DNA of 64,000 bases from G965267185 sp965267185 (GCA_965267185.1 OZ253937.1:3472001-3536000); one strand, 5' to 3'. Positions 1 through 9,293 are shown, counted from the first letter of the stretch. Numbers and translations are program-made. Notes: generated by a model not told the origin, from the sequence alone.

Positions 1-429
1 GGAGGCAGCCGCCACGTCGAACACGCCGTCGAATTGGTGATCGATACCAAGCCGGCCGAGCACCCGTTCCGCGTGCTTGGTCGACGCGTTGGTGTAGACG
101 ACTTTACGGCCCGGCAAGGCGTCCAGCGCGTCGGCGAGCCGTGGGCTCGGTTCGACTTGGCTGTAATCGACTTCATGGACGAAGTCCAAAAAGGAGCCCG
201 GGTCTACGGCGTATTTTTCCATCAGGCCGCGCAGTGTCGTTCCGTGGTTCTTGAAAAGCTGTTTTTGAACGATCAGCGCTTCGCTCGCAGCGACCCCAAG
301 CACACCGGCAACAAACTGGGTCATGCGAGCTGACACGTCCGCCATCAGCCCGCTCGAGGCAGGGTAGAGAGTGTTATCCAGGTCGAACACCCAGCACTCT
401 GAATCACGTAGGGGGACCGATTGATTCAT
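1..429 (-). CDS. Pyrimidine 5'-nucleotidase, HAD superfamily (C-terminus cut by window edge)
   Basis: The first 143 residues are present and the rest lies beyond the left edge. The N-terminus carries HAD motif I, FDLDNTLY, with the nucleophile at about Asp16 and the acid/base at Asp18. A motif II-like VVYTNAS stands near residue 117. The helical cap between them fits the SDT1-like pyrimidine 5'-nucleotidases, which dephosphorylate UMP or CMP in the cytoplasm. In many Rhodospirillales this gene sits next to argB. Here a two-gene plus-strand insert separates them, but the strand and order are preserved. The start is the ATG at 427-429. Substrate specificity is inferred from the family and the neighbourhood. 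Confidence 0.85.
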   Translation of the reverse strand, partial: MNQSVPLRDSECWVFDLDNTLYPASSGLMADVSARMTQFVAGVLGVAASEALIVQKQLFKNHGTTLRGLMEKYAVDPGSFLDFVHEVDYSQVEPSPRLADALDALPGRKVVYTNASTKHAERVLGRLGIDHQFDGVFDVAAAS

Positions 430-760
430 GCGCTCGAAAACCAGGATTGCCGCGGGTCTTGGCCGAAATTACAGACAATTCGAACTAAGACTTCGTTAAC
501 CGCACCAACCTTAACATAAGGCGTCGGCCACGGGTGTGCGCTGCGTCGTAATACGTCCGCAAAAGGCAACAGAAACGGAAATAATATCATGGGGTTAGGC
601 CAATCCCCAGCAATCGCGATTGCGGGCAAATTTCCGATTAACCATGATGTTCTGGGTGTCGAGCACGCCCGATTCGCTGAGATGTTGCCGGACGGCCGGA
701 ATATATCTCAATTTTCTATGCCTAATATCCCCAGTTTATTTATGTCACGGTAGCGATTCG
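430..760. other. Divergent intergenic region, 331 bases
   Basis: This gap separates the leftward nucleotidase from the rightward diguanylate cyclase and must hold both promoters. It is richer in A+T than its flanks, for example around 478-520 and 700-745. A TAATAT at 723-728 could be a -10 box for the cyclase gene, but I see no convincing -35. The frame of the cyclase stays open back to 620, so part of the gap could be coding if translation starts upstream. Confidence 0.4.
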
Positions 761-2515
761 ATGGCAGCTGTTGCAGACGTTAATACCATTTTGGCGGATA
801 GCGTCGATCCCCCAATGACCGGTATTGCGGGAACGTTCGGGTCCTGGCCCGGCGCTGTAATTGAAGCTAAACGCGATGGTACCGTCACACAGGCAAATAC
901 GCTTGGCCGCGAGCTGGCGTCGTTGTCGCTGGCAGGTGAGGGCTCTGCCCTGCTGGGACTAATCTCGCTGGCGTTTGAGGCGGGCGGCAGCGTTTCCGAC
1001 CGGATCGAGGTCGTGAAAGACGGCAAGACGAGCCACTACGAATGCGTTCTCATACCGGTCGACGCGGAGCGTGCGCTCATTCTGGCACGCGACGAAACGT
1101 ACAATTTGAACATCCGTCAGGCGCTATTCGAGTCCCGTCAGCGGTATCGTGACCTTGTCGTCATTTCGAGCGATTTTGCCTGGGAAACCGATGCCGACGG
1201 TGTCTTTGTATTTGTCTCGCCCCATGGCGCCATGGGTTATTCCGCGGAAGATCTGGTCGGCCATCGTCCCATCGAGTTCGTCATCGACACCGAAGTCGAT
1301 ATGTCCGAACTGCCTTTCTCCACGCGCACACCGATGACCAGCGCGCAAATTTGGATGCGCGACAACGCCGGCGAAGCGGCTTGTCTAGACGCCTCCGCGG
1401 TGCCCGTTGTCGACCACGAGGGTAAGTGGCGCGGGGCGCGCGGATTGTGCCGCGATGTGACCGAAGAGCGTCTGCGCGACAGCGCTTTGGCGCAAGCGAA
1501 GGTGCGTGAGCAAGTCGTTGCCTATATCGTCAATCAGATACGCGAACAGGCGCAGCCGGTCGCGATGTTGGAAGCCGCCGTGGCCATGCTGGGCCGCGCC
1601 CAATCGGCGGCGGCGGCAGTCTACAGCCGTGCGGCAAACGGCGACTACGAACTCGCTGCGACTCACGATGATTGGCCCGCCGGTCTGGATATCGCTTCGA
1701 TATTGCCGGAATCGGGTAGTCTCACGGCACCGTTCCGTAGCTCGGCCGCTGGTCACCGTACCTTGGCATCGGTCACCCACTACCGCGGTGTTCCGAATGG
1801 CGCCGTTGTATTGGCGCGGCTCGATAGCAAGAAACCGTGGAGCGGCGACGACGAGGCGATGCTCGACGCGGTTACCGCGCAGCTGGCAATCGCGCTTCGT
1901 CAGATCGCCGATCAGCGCGAACTCGAACGGCTGTCGAGCACCGATGGTTTGACCGGATTGATGAACCGCCGCGCCTTCCAGGAATCGCTTGATGCAGCGA
2001 TCGAACGCGCCCGTCGAAATGCCACCTCCGGCGCTCTGATTTACGTCGATTTGGATAACTTTAAGGCGATCAACGACAATTACGGGCACGAGGCGGGCGA
2101 CCGGGTTCTTTGCGAAGTCACCGAGTTGCTGACATCGCATAGTCGCGGGTACGACTTGGTGGCCCGTATCGGCGGCGATGAGTTCGTTCTCTGGCTCGAC
2201 GGTGTTGATTTTAACGTCGCCAAGCGCCGGGCGGGGGAACTCGCGATGGTGCTATCCGAGTTGTCCCGCTATTCCGGCGAAGGTCTGCCGCCGCTCGGAG
2301 CGTCGGTCGGTCTTGTTGAGTTCGATCCCGGCCGCGATGAAGATACCCGGCAGCTCGTCGCTCGGGCCGACCGGGCAATGTACGACGTGAAGGCCCATAA
2401 CAAGCAGAATGGGGAGGTGGCGATTGGCGCTGTCCCGGCCGACACGCGAGCGTCTGGAAGCGACGATGTCGTGCCGCTGTCCGACTTGGATAATATCCGC
2501 GATGAGGCGCCGTAA
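761..2515 (+). CDS. Diguanylate cyclase with PAS, GAF and GGDEF domains
   Basis: The 584-residue protein is predicted to make cyclic di-GMP from two GTP. A degenerate PAS-like region (about 20-110) is followed by a PAS domain (about 125-245), a GAF-like domain (about 265-385) and a C-terminal GGDEF domain (about 395-555). The active-site motif is an intact GGDEF at residues 471-475. RGYD stands exactly five residues upstream, the RxxD inhibitory c-di-GMP site, so product inhibition is likely. No transmembrane helix is seen, which suggests a cytoplasmic sensor. I chose ATG 761 because the 47 residues upstream look non-domain-like and cysteine-rich, but starts at 641 or 644 remain possible. The stop overlaps the next start by one base (TAATG), so the two genes are probably co-translated. 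Confidence 0.88.
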   Translation: MAAVADVNTILADSVDPPMTGIAGTFGSWPGAVIEAKRDGTVTQANTLGRELASLSLAGEGSALLGLISLAFEAGGSVSDRIEVVKDGKTSHYECVLIPVDAERALILARDETYNLNIRQALFESRQRYRDLVVISSDFAWETDADGVFVFVSPHGAMGYSAEDLVGHRPIEFVIDTEVDMSELPFSTRTPMTSAQIWMRDNAGEAACLDASAVPVVDHEGKWRGARGLCRDVTEERLRDSALAQAKVREQVVAYIVNQIREQAQPVAMLEAAVAMLGRAQSAAAAVYSRAANGDYELAATHDDWPAGLDIASILPESGSLTAPFRSSAAGHRTLASVTHYRGVPNGAVVLARLDSKKPWSGDDEAMLDAVTAQLAIALRQIADQRELERLSSTDGLTGLMNRRAFQESLDAAIERARRNATSGALIYVDLDNFKAINDNYGHEAGDRVLCEVTELLTSHSRGYDLVARIGGDEFVLWLDGVDFNVAKRRAGELAMVLSELSRYSGEGLPPLGASVGLVEFDPGRDEDTRQLVARADRAMYDVKAHNKQNGEVAIGAVPADTRASGSDDVVPLSDLDNIRDEAP

Positions 2516-3909
2516 TGAGCGATGATGAAACGCGGAAACCAAAGACCGATTCGATGGCCTACGAAGATCAAAAACGCGTAGCCGTAGACGGCAATTTCGA
2601 GGAACGCCGGGAACTCGCTGGGCGCAGCGATGTTCGCCCGGAGATCCTTTATTACCTGGCGAGCGACCCGGACACCGAAATTCGCCGGAACATTGCCCGC
2701 AATCATAAGACACCGCGTCACGCCGATTTGCTGCTTGCCAAGGACGACAAACCGGAAGTCCGGGCAGACGTCGCGGGCAAAATCGCCGAAATGACGATTG
2801 AGCTAACGGACGGCCAGCAGGACAACGTCTACCGCATGACGCTGGAAGCGCTGGAAATATTAGCGCGCGATCAGCTGTTGCGGGTGCGGGAGATATTGGC
2901 AGAGACCTTAAAGGATTCCGAAACAGCGCCGGTTGGCGTTATGGAACGTTTGGCGCTCGACGATGAAATTACGGTTGCCCGTCCGGTTCTCGAGAACTCA
3001 CCCGTTCTCAGTGACGAGTTCTTACTGCGTGTTATCGCCAGTGAGCCCGTGCAGGGCGCCCTGAGCGCAATCGCGCGCCGCGTCGCGCTCGGTGAAAATG
3101 TTGCCGATGCGATCGTTCACAATGGAGATGCTGAGGCAATTGCCGAACTTCTCGGCAATGAAAGCGCGCAGATTCGCGAAGAAACCCTCGATCGAATAGT
3201 CGACCAGGCTTCCGGTGAGCCTACCTGGCACAAGCCGCTGGTGCATCGGCCCAACTTGCACGCGGAGGCGGCCATACGCTTGGCTGAGATCGTTGCCGCG
3301 CCGGTGCTGGCTGAGCTCGGCCAGCGCGGCGATCTCGATAAAGAAACGATTTCGGCGATCAAGAGTGTCGTTCTGAAGCGGCTCGATTCAGACGATCTCG
3401 TTCCGCGGGCCCAGCCCAAAGCAAGCGAAGCAAAGGGTGTCGAGCAATCCGGTGCGCAGAAGCCATCATCTGCCGATAAAGCCCCGCAGCCTACGAAAGA
3501 GACACCGCCGGCGAAGGCGCCCGAAACATCTACTCAGGACACGGCTGAAAGCATTGTGACAAAACGTGTGCGCCAGATGTACCTCGACGATGATCTCACC
3601 GAACACGAGATTTCGAGCGCGCTGGCGAGCGGGGGACTAGAATTTGTGAGCTACGCGATCGCGCTACGCTCCAAGACGCATATGGACGTGGTCTCGCATG
3701 CGATCTCGATGCGCAACGCCAAGGCTATCGTCGCTTTGTGTTGGAAGGCCGATCTTTCGATGCGTTTGGCGACGCGAATTCAGATGCACTTAGCTAATAT
3801 TCCGCCGAGCGATGTGCTACGCGCGACAGCATCAGATGATTATCCTTTGTCGAAGGATGAAATGCGGTGGCAGCTCGAGTTCATTTCCGGGCTCGCGACC
3901 ACCGGATAG
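2515..3909 (+). CDS. DUF2336 domain protein
   Basis: The 464-residue protein matches the alphaproteobacterial DUF2336 family, whose function is unknown. The N-terminal two thirds (about 15-290) consists of short helical units of the HEAT kind, with phrases such as 'RPEILYYLASDPDTEIRR' and 'RVREILAETL'. A Pro/Ala/Lys-rich linker at about 300-345 joins this to a C-terminal helical domain of about 115 residues. No catalytic motif or membrane segment is visible. Overlap with the upstream diguanylate cyclase suggests a partner or target in c-di-GMP signalling, which is inference. The gene converges on argB with only 18 bases between stops. Confidence 0.8.
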   Translation: MSDDETRKPKTDSMAYEDQKRVAVDGNFEERRELAGRSDVRPEILYYLASDPDTEIRRNIARNHKTPRHADLLLAKDDKPEVRADVAGKIAEMTIELTDGQQDNVYRMTLEALEILARDQLLRVREILAETLKDSETAPVGVMERLALDDEITVARPVLENSPVLSDEFLLRVIASEPVQGALSAIARRVALGENVADAIVHNGDAEAIAELLGNESAQIREETLDRIVDQASGEPTWHKPLVHRPNLHAEAAIRLAEIVAAPVLAELGQRGDLDKETISAIKSVVLKRLDSDDLVPRAQPKASEAKGVEQSGAQKPSSADKAPQPTKETPPAKAPETSTQDTAESIVTKRVRQMYLDDDLTEHEISSALASGGLEFVSYAIALRSKTHMDVVSHAISMRNAKAIVALCWKADLSMRLATRIQMHLANIPPSDVLRATASDDYPLSKDEMRWQLEFISGLATTG

Positions 3910-3927
3910 CGCTTTACAAGCTGTATT

Positions 3928-4836
3928 TTATTCGGGCCAGATCGCGGTCCCTACGCCGTGCTCGGTAAACACTTCAAGCAACAATGCGTGATCGGCGCGC
4001 CCGTCGAGAATGACGGCGGCGTCGACCTCGGCCTGTACCGCACCGATGCAGGTCTCTACCTTGGGGATCATGCCGCCGGTTATTGTGCCGTCGCGGATAT
4101 ACGCCTGAGCCTCGTCGACGTTCATATTGTGTATAAGCCGTCCCTCCTTATCGAGGACGCCGGAAACGTCGGTCAGCATGAGCAAGCGCGCCGCTTCGAT
4201 CGCTCCGGCAATGGCGCCCGCCGCAGTGTCCGCATTAATGTTGTAGGTCTCTCCGTCGTTCCCCGTTCCCAACGGTGCGATCACCGGAATCAGATCGGAG
4301 TGAGTTAGGTCTTCGAGAAGCCGGGGGTCGACCTCGGTCGGTTCGCCGACGAAGCCGAGGTCGAGTATCTTTTCGATATTCGAATCAGATTCCGAGCGCG
4401 TGCGCCGCACCTTGCGCGCTTGTATCAGGTTGCCGTCGCGTCCCGAGATACCCACCGCACGGCCGCCCGCCGCGTTGATGGCCGAGGCGATGGCTTTGTT
4501 GATCGAACCCGACAACACCATTTCGACGATTTCGACGGTTTCGCGGTCGGTTACGCGCAAGCCGTCGACGAATTCGCTCTTGATCCGGAGCCGCTCGAGC
4601 ATGGCGCCGATTTGTGGCCCCCCGCCGTGCACGACGATCGGATTGATACCGACCTGCTTTAGCAAGACCACATCGCGGGCGAACGAGGCTGCCAGCTTGT
4701 CGTCGCCCATGGCGTGACCGCCATATTTGATGACGAAAGTATTTCCCGAGTGCCGCCGCATGAATGGCAGCGCTTCGGAAAGCACCCCCGCCTTTGCCAA
4801 CACCTCGGACGTTGGCATTCCCGTTTCTTTTGCCAT
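3928..4836 (-). CDS. argB: Acetylglutamate kinase
   Basis: This enzyme phosphorylates N-acetyl-L-glutamate, the second step of arginine synthesis, in the cytoplasm. The 302 residues match the usual length. The amino-acid kinase fold shows KYGGHAMGD (Lys37, Gly39-Gly40) for the phosphoryl groups and HGGGPQIG (70-77). A C-terminal 'GGMIPKVETC' region is typical of ArgB. The gene is last in the minus-strand rpmH-rnpA-yidD-yidC-engB-argB block, 23 bases after engB. argD and argF are near the other end of the window, so arginine genes are dispersed. Confidence 0.97.
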   Translation of the reverse strand: MAKETGMPTSEVLAKAGVLSEALPFMRRHSGNTFVIKYGGHAMGDDKLAASFARDVVLLKQVGINPIVVHGGGPQIGAMLERLRIKSEFVDGLRVTDRETVEIVEMVLSGSINKAIASAINAAGGRAVGISGRDGNLIQARKVRRTRSESDSNIEKILDLGFVGEPTEVDPRLLEDLTHSDLIPVIAPLGTGNDGETYNINADTAAGAIAGAIEAARLLMLTDVSGVLDKEGRLIHNMNVDEAQAYIRDGTITGGMIPKVETCIGAVQAEVDAAVILDGRADHALLLEVFTEHGVGTAIWPE

Positions 4837-4859
4837 CGTGCTTTTATCTCGTAACCGGC

Positions 4860-5570
4860 TTAATCGAGGCGAGAGTCTAACGCATGGGAACCATCGGCTG
4901 CCAGCGTCGCAATTTCGGCGCGTAGCGCAGCGATCCCCGTACCGTCTCGCGCACTTGTCGCAATCGGGTCGGGCAAGGCGGCGGGATGGGTTTTGAGCAG
5001 TTGCGTGGTGGCCTCGATACGCGCAGCGAGCGCACCTGCGGACAGTTTGTCGACCTTGGTGAGGACCACGAGGTAGCTGACCGCTGCCGTGTCCAACATT
5101 TGCATCATCTCATCGTCGTTGGCCTTGATCCCATGGCGGCCATCGACGAGGAGACAGAGACGGCGCAGGGTCGCCCGTCCGCGCAGATAGTCACGCACTG
5201 TCCGAGTCCAGGCCGCGATATCGGTTTTCGAAGCTCGCGCATAGCCATACCCTGGCATATCGACGAGCCATAATTTCTCGGCGAGATCGAAGAAATTCAG
5301 CTGCTGTGTTCGGCCGGGCGTGTTGCTGGTGCGCGCCAGTGACCGCCGCCCGGTGAGCGCGTTGAGCAAGCTCGACTTGCCGCAATTAGAGCGGCCGGCA
5401 AAAGCGACTTCCGGCAGGCTGGGTTCGGGCAACCCATCGAGCCGCGCGACACCCATAAAGAACGTGCAAGGCTGGGCGAACAGCCAGCGGCCGAAGTCGT
5501 CCCGTTCGCTGTCTTCGGGAGCCGCCGCCGCTGGTGAGGCGCCGGCCGGTGGCTGGCCGGTCGCGGACAT
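4860..5570 (-). CDS. engB: Ribosome biogenesis GTPase EngB/YihA
   Basis: The 236-residue GTPase is needed for assembly of the 50S ribosomal subunit. The G1 loop is GRSNCGKSS (59-67). 'SNTPGRTQQLNFF' (82-94) is the switch I signature of the family, DMPGYGYA (from 104) is G3 and TKVDK is G4. An Ala/Pro-rich N-terminal extension of about 25 residues precedes the GTPase and is variable in alphaproteobacteria. The start lies three bases after the yidC stop, consistent with translational coupling. Confidence 0.96.
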   Translation of the reverse strand: MSATGQPPAGASPAAAAPEDSERDDFGRWLFAQPCTFFMGVARLDGLPEPSLPEVAFAGRSNCGKSSLLNALTGRRSLARTSNTPGRTQQLNFFDLAEKLWLVDMPGYGYARASKTDIAAWTRTVRDYLRGRATLRRLCLLVDGRHGIKANDDEMMQMLDTAAVSYLVVLTKVDKLSAGALAARIEATTQLLKTHPAALPDPIATSARDGTGIAALRAEIATLAADGSHALDSRLD

Positions 5571-5573
5571 GGG

Positions 5574-7373
5574 TTAGGTGGTTTTTGCGCCGCCGATCGT
5601 ACCGCCGCCGACAGCGACGCCCATGCGGCGCATGATGATGTACTGCTGGGCGATCGAGAGCAGATTGTTCCAGGTCCAATAGATCACCAGGCCAACCGGG
5701 AAGCTCGCCAAGAAGAACATGAAGATCAGCGGCATCAGCATGAACATGCGTGCTTGTATCGGATCGGCGGGTGCTGGGTTCAACTTCATCTGCAGGAACA
5801 TCGAGACGCCCATGAATATGGGCCACGCGCCGATGGCGATAATACTCGGCGCGGCGAGAATGGCCGGCAGTTCCCAGGGGATGAGACCGAACAGGTTGAA
5901 GAGGTTTGTGGGATCGCGCTCCGAGAGATCGCTGATCCAGCCATAGAAGGGCGACTGGCGCATCTCGATCGATGTGAACAGCACTTTGTACAGCGCGAAG
6001 AATACGGGGATTTGCAACGCGATCGGCAGGCAGCCCGCCACCGGATTGACCTTCTCGCGCTTGTACATCGCCATCAGCTCTTGCTGCATTTTTTGTTTGT
6101 CTTCGCCGAATTTCTCTCGAATTTCGGTCATTTTGGGCTGCAGCGCCTTCATCTTGCTCATCGATTTGTACGATTTGTTCGCGAGCGGGAAGAAGATCAG
6201 CTTGATGATGACGGTTATCAATAAAATCGAGATGCCGAAGTTAGCGGCGATGCCTAGATCGGCGATGTGTTCGGCCATCCAAATCAAGACTTGGAGCAGC
6301 GGCTTGGTGATGAAAAAGAACCAGCCAAAATCGATCGCCATTTCGAAGCGCGGAACGTTTTGCGTGTCGCGGTATTCGACGAGCGTTTCGAACACCTTCG
6401 CACCGGCGAACAGGCGGCTGGACACTTCGACCGACCCGCCGGGCGACACGGTATGAACGTTGGCATCCAAAAAATCGGTCTGATAACGATCCGCGCCGCG
6501 CGCCGTGCGCCCGAACGAGAAGTTGGTGTTCACCGGCTTCGTCTGATCGGGGATCAGCGCCGCCAGCCAATACTTGTCGGTTATGCCCAGCCAGCCGCCC
6601 GTTGTGGCAAATGAAGTTGGTGGCTCGTCTTCGAGGTCGTCGTAATCGATTTCCCGCAGTGTGCCGTCGAGGATGCCGATGGGGCCCTCGTGGAGGATGA
6701 AGAAGCCGAGCGTATCGGGCGTATTGATCCGCGTCAGTCGGGCAAAGGCCTGCAAGGTGACCGGCGCGTTCCCGGTATTTTCGACGCGGTCGGTGATGGT
6801 GAACATGAACTTGTCGTCGACCGTATAGGTGCGCGTCAGCTTCAATCCTTGATCGGTCTGCGCGGTCAGGACCAGCGGCGACTCGGGCGTGAATGTTTGG
6901 CTATTCGTTTGCCAGTTGGTGCCGCTGCCGCCAAAGGTACCTTGCCCGCCGACCCAGCCGAACTCTGCAAAATACGGGTCAGGCGATCCCGTTGGCGACA
7001 AGAACTGGATGTTGCGGCTCTCCGGTTCGACAGTTTCGCGAAAGTTGCGCAACACGATATCGTCGATACGGCCGTTTTCGAGATTGATCGATCCGGTCAA
7101 GCTCTCTGACTGAAGTGGGACTCGGCGGCCGGCGGCGATGACGGCTTCGCGCGGCTGCACGCCGGCGGCACCGCCACCCGCCGCTGACGACAGTGGTATC
7201 CCTGTTGCGCCCTGCACCGTTTGCTCGCCGGGGGCCGCTGGTTGCGTAAGCTCGGCCTGGCGTTGCTGCTCCTCCAGAAGCGCTTCACGGCGAGGACCTT
7301 CAAAAAGGACTTGCCACGTAAACAAAATGCCGAGAGACAGGGCAATCGCCAAAAAGAGATTCTTTTGATCCAT
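5574..7373 (-). CDS. yidC: Membrane protein insertase YidC
   Basis: YidC inserts proteins into the inner membrane, alone or with SecYEG. The 599-residue length is that of the Gram-negative form. An N-terminal anchor helix (about 5-20) is followed by a Gly/Gln/Pro-rich linker, the large periplasmic beta domain (about 75-340) and the conserved C-terminal five-helix core, in which 'NPVAGCLPIALQIPVFFALY' is diagnostic. A basic loop 'KSYKSMSKMKALQPKM' is the coiled cytoplasmic region. It lies between yidD and engB in the standard order. Confidence 0.97.
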   Translation of the reverse strand: MDQKNLFLAIALSLGILFTWQVLFEGPRREALLEEQQRQAELTQPAAPGEQTVQGATGIPLSSAAGGGAAGVQPREAVIAAGRRVPLQSESLTGSINLENGRIDDIVLRNFRETVEPESRNIQFLSPTGSPDPYFAEFGWVGGQGTFGGSGTNWQTNSQTFTPESPLVLTAQTDQGLKLTRTYTVDDKFMFTITDRVENTGNAPVTLQAFARLTRINTPDTLGFFILHEGPIGILDGTLREIDYDDLEDEPPTSFATTGGWLGITDKYWLAALIPDQTKPVNTNFSFGRTARGADRYQTDFLDANVHTVSPGGSVEVSSRLFAGAKVFETLVEYRDTQNVPRFEMAIDFGWFFFITKPLLQVLIWMAEHIADLGIAANFGISILLITVIIKLIFFPLANKSYKSMSKMKALQPKMTEIREKFGEDKQKMQQELMAMYKREKVNPVAGCLPIALQIPVFFALYKVLFTSIEMRQSPFYGWISDLSERDPTNLFNLFGLIPWELPAILAAPSIIAIGAWPIFMGVSMFLQMKLNPAPADPIQARMFMLMPLIFMFFLASFPVGLVIYWTWNNLLSIAQQYIIMRRMGVAVGGGTIGGAKTT

Positions 7374-7381
7374 TGCCGTGC

Positions 7382-7681
7382 CTAGTTCTTGGTTAACTTG
7401 GCCAAGCCCGGTGTGGGTGCCGAGCGATGATTGTGTTCACATGGCGGTGCGTCGGGCACCGGGTCGTAACCCGCGCCGCCCCAAGGATGACACCGCAAGA
7501 TTCGGCGGAGCGCCAGCCAGCTCCCCATCAGCGGGCCGCGCATGCGGATCGCTTCCTGGGCGTAGGCGGAGCAGGTGGGTTCGTAGCGGCAGTTAGCACC
7601 GAGTACCGGCGATAGACCGTAGCGGTAGGCAACGATAATAGCCCACAGAACCCATGAGATCAGCTTTGCGATATATCTCAT
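7382..7681 (-). CDS. yidD: Membrane protein insertion efficiency factor YidD
   Basis: The 99-residue protein of the YidD family assists YidC-dependent insertion at the inner face of the membrane. The family signature is complete: 'GANCRYEPTCSAYAQEAI' and 'RCHPWGGAGYDPVPD', with an amphipathic N-terminal helix. The start overlaps the rnpA stop by four bases (ATGA), and yidC begins eight bases after the yidD stop. Confidence 0.95.
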   Translation of the reverse strand: MRYIAKLISWVLWAIIVAYRYGLSPVLGANCRYEPTCSAYAQEAIRMRGPLMGSWLALRRILRCHPWGGAGYDPVPDAPPCEHNHRSAPTPGLAKLTKN

Positions 7682-8118
7682 TGCGCGGTGCCCGTTTTTT
7701 CCGGCGGTGAACTTTCGTTGTTCCAGACATCGAGTTTCCGGAGCGCCGTTTCAAGATCGGACACGAGGTCGGCAAACGCGCGGCGGACCGTATTGGCGCG
7801 GGCGATGACCACAATATCGCGGCCCGGGGTGGCATGGGCGGGTATCACCTGACGCACGGCCTCACGCAGCCGGCGCCGCGCGCGATTGCGAGCGACTGCA
7901 TCGCCGACCTTTCGTGACGCGGTAAAACCGACGCGAACGGTGTCGCTCTCGAGTTGCTCTTTGGGGGTCTCCGCGACCTGCAGAACGAGGCCCGGAGTCG
8001 CCCACCGCCGCCGCGTTGCCGCGACGCGCAGGAAGTCCGACCGTACCTTCAATCGTCCGATAAGCGGCATTTCCTGGGTTCCGCTTTTGGAAGTGGCGGT
8101 CCCGGACATTTGGCTCAT
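7678..8118 (-). CDS. rnpA: Ribonuclease P protein component
   Basis: RnpA is the protein cofactor of RNase P, which trims the 5' leader of precursor tRNAs. The conserved RNR motif appears as 'ARNRARRRLREAVRQV', following the beta-sheet segment 'RVGFTASRKVGDAV'. The 146 residues are slightly longer than E. coli RnpA (119), with an N-terminal extension of about 20 residues that may be untranslated if a later start is used. It follows rpmH by 56 bases and overlaps yidD. Confidence 0.95.
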   Translation of the reverse strand: MSQMSGTATSKSGTQEMPLIGRLKVRSDFLRVAATRRRWATPGLVLQVAETPKEQLESDTVRVGFTASRKVGDAVARNRARRRLREAVRQVIPAHATPGRDIVVIARANTVRRAFADLVSDLETALRKLDVWNNESSPPEKTGTAQ

Positions 8119-8174
8119 GTCTCGTCGGTCCAGATTGCGCCCGGCCGGCCGGGCAAACAGCGCAGGCGCGGCGT

Positions 8175-8309
8175 CTATGCCGATAGCTTCTTGCGGCCCT
8201 TTGCACGCCGGCGCGATAGGATTCGGCGACCGCCGACCGTTTTCATACGCGAGCGAAAGCCGTGCCGCCGCTTGCGCACTAAGTTACTGGGCTGAAAGGT
8301 CCGTTTCAC
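8175..8309 (-). CDS. rpmH: 50S ribosomal protein L34, GTG start
   Basis: The 44-residue protein begins MKRTFQPSNLVRKRRHGF and ends RRRAKGRKKLSA, the full L34 consensus. It binds 23S rRNA near the exit tunnel. Translation begins at GTG (8307-8309), which is unusual for a ribosomal protein gene but unavoidable here because the conserved N-terminus starts at that codon. A strong sigma-70-like promoter lies 40 bases upstream. It heads the minus-strand block to argB. Confidence 0.97.
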   Translation of the reverse strand: MKRTFQPSNLVRKRRHGFRSRMKTVGGRRILSRRRAKGRKKLSA

Positions 8310-8348
8310 TGCCGCCGCTCCATTCGTTCGCGGGCTTTGAACTGGCGC

Positions 8349-8377
8349 TGTATAAGGATTTGATGGATCGAAGTCAA
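8349..8377 (-). promoter_or_regulatory. Sigma-70-type promoter of rpmH
   Basis: On the minus strand TTGACT (8377-8372) and TATACA (8354-8349) are separated by exactly 17 bases. The distance to the rpmH start is about 40 bases, giving a short leader. Confidence 0.75.
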
Positions 8378-8495
8378 CGCAGCGGGTATGTCATATCGGC
8401 CAACGGGCGGTCACGCATAGGTGAATAGCCCGGAGCGGGACAGCGCCCCACCTAGCGACCTAACGTAAAGCAATAATGATCGATGGTTTCGCACG

Positions 8496-9257
8496 ATGAG
8501 TAATGTTCCCGAGGCGCCGGCCAATGGCGCCGCCAAGACCTCTTCGCCCCTTTTCCTCCGAATTATCCTTGTAGCGGCGCTGTTAGCCGGTTTTGGCGCC
8601 TTTTTCTGGTTCGATCTGGGCACCTATATCTCGCTGGACAGTCTACGGAGCAACCGGGAGGCTTTAAGCGCGTTTGTTGAGGAAAACGGCTTCTGGGCCG
8701 CTCTTTTGTTCGGCGCGATCTACGCCGTTGTCGTTGCGTTTTCGCTACCCGGTGGCGCTGTGATGACCATAACCGGCGGCTTTTTGTTCGGCTGGCTGGG
8801 CGGTGGCTTGATCGTGGTCGTGGGGGCAACCATCGGTGCAACCGCGCTATTTCTCATCGCCCGGACCGCGATTGGCGGGTTTCTGGAAGCCAAAGCCGGC
8901 CCGTTCGTGCGCAAGATGGAGGATGGGTTTCGCAAGAATGCGCTCAGTTATTTGCTGGTATTGCGGCTGATCCCTCTATTCCCATTTTGGTTGGTTAACC
9001 TTGTTCCGGCGTTGCTGGGAGTATCGACCACGACCTACGTCTTTGCCACGTTCTTTGGCATCATTCCCGGCACATTCGTCTATGCCTCGGTAGGCAACGG
9101 ATTGGGAGCCTTATTCGATGCCGGCAATGACCCCGATCTGGGGATCATCTTTGAGCCGCAATTCTTCGCGCCGCTCGTTGGTCTGGCCGTTCTGGCGATC
9201 CTCCCCGTTCTCTACAAAAAATACCAAGGCCGGCGCAAACAAGCGCCTTCGGCTTGA
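8496..9257 (+). CDS. TVP38/TMEM64 family (DedA-like) membrane protein
   Basis: The 253-residue protein has about six hydrophobic helices, with the first at about 23-42. It shows the VTT/SNARE-associated core 'FSLPGGAVMTITGGFLFG', the family pattern of a re-entrant loop, and 'RLIPLFPFWLVNLVPALLG' further on. Members are linked to lipid scrambling or membrane homeostasis, but the substrate here is unknown. A MerA-like flavoprotein follows by 36 bases, a pairing I recall from other proteobacteria, so they probably share a transcript. Confidence 0.85.
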   Translation: MSNVPEAPANGAAKTSSPLFLRIILVAALLAGFGAFFWFDLGTYISLDSLRSNREALSAFVEENGFWAALLFGAIYAVVVAFSLPGGAVMTITGGFLFGWLGGGLIVVVGATIGATALFLIARTAIGGFLEAKAGPFVRKMEDGFRKNALSYLLVLRLIPLFPFWLVNLVPALLGVSTTTYVFATFFGIIPGTFVYASVGNGLGALFDAGNDPDLGIIFEPQFFAPLVGLAVLAILPVLYKKYQGRRKQAPSA

Positions 9258-9293
9258 CCTCTCCAAACTTCTCCCTTTCAGGAATCTCACGTT

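Noticed and set aside
620..760. 47-residue N-terminal extension of the diguanylate cyclase
   Set aside because: No domain match, cysteine-rich and without a clear ribosome site. Kept only as an alternative.
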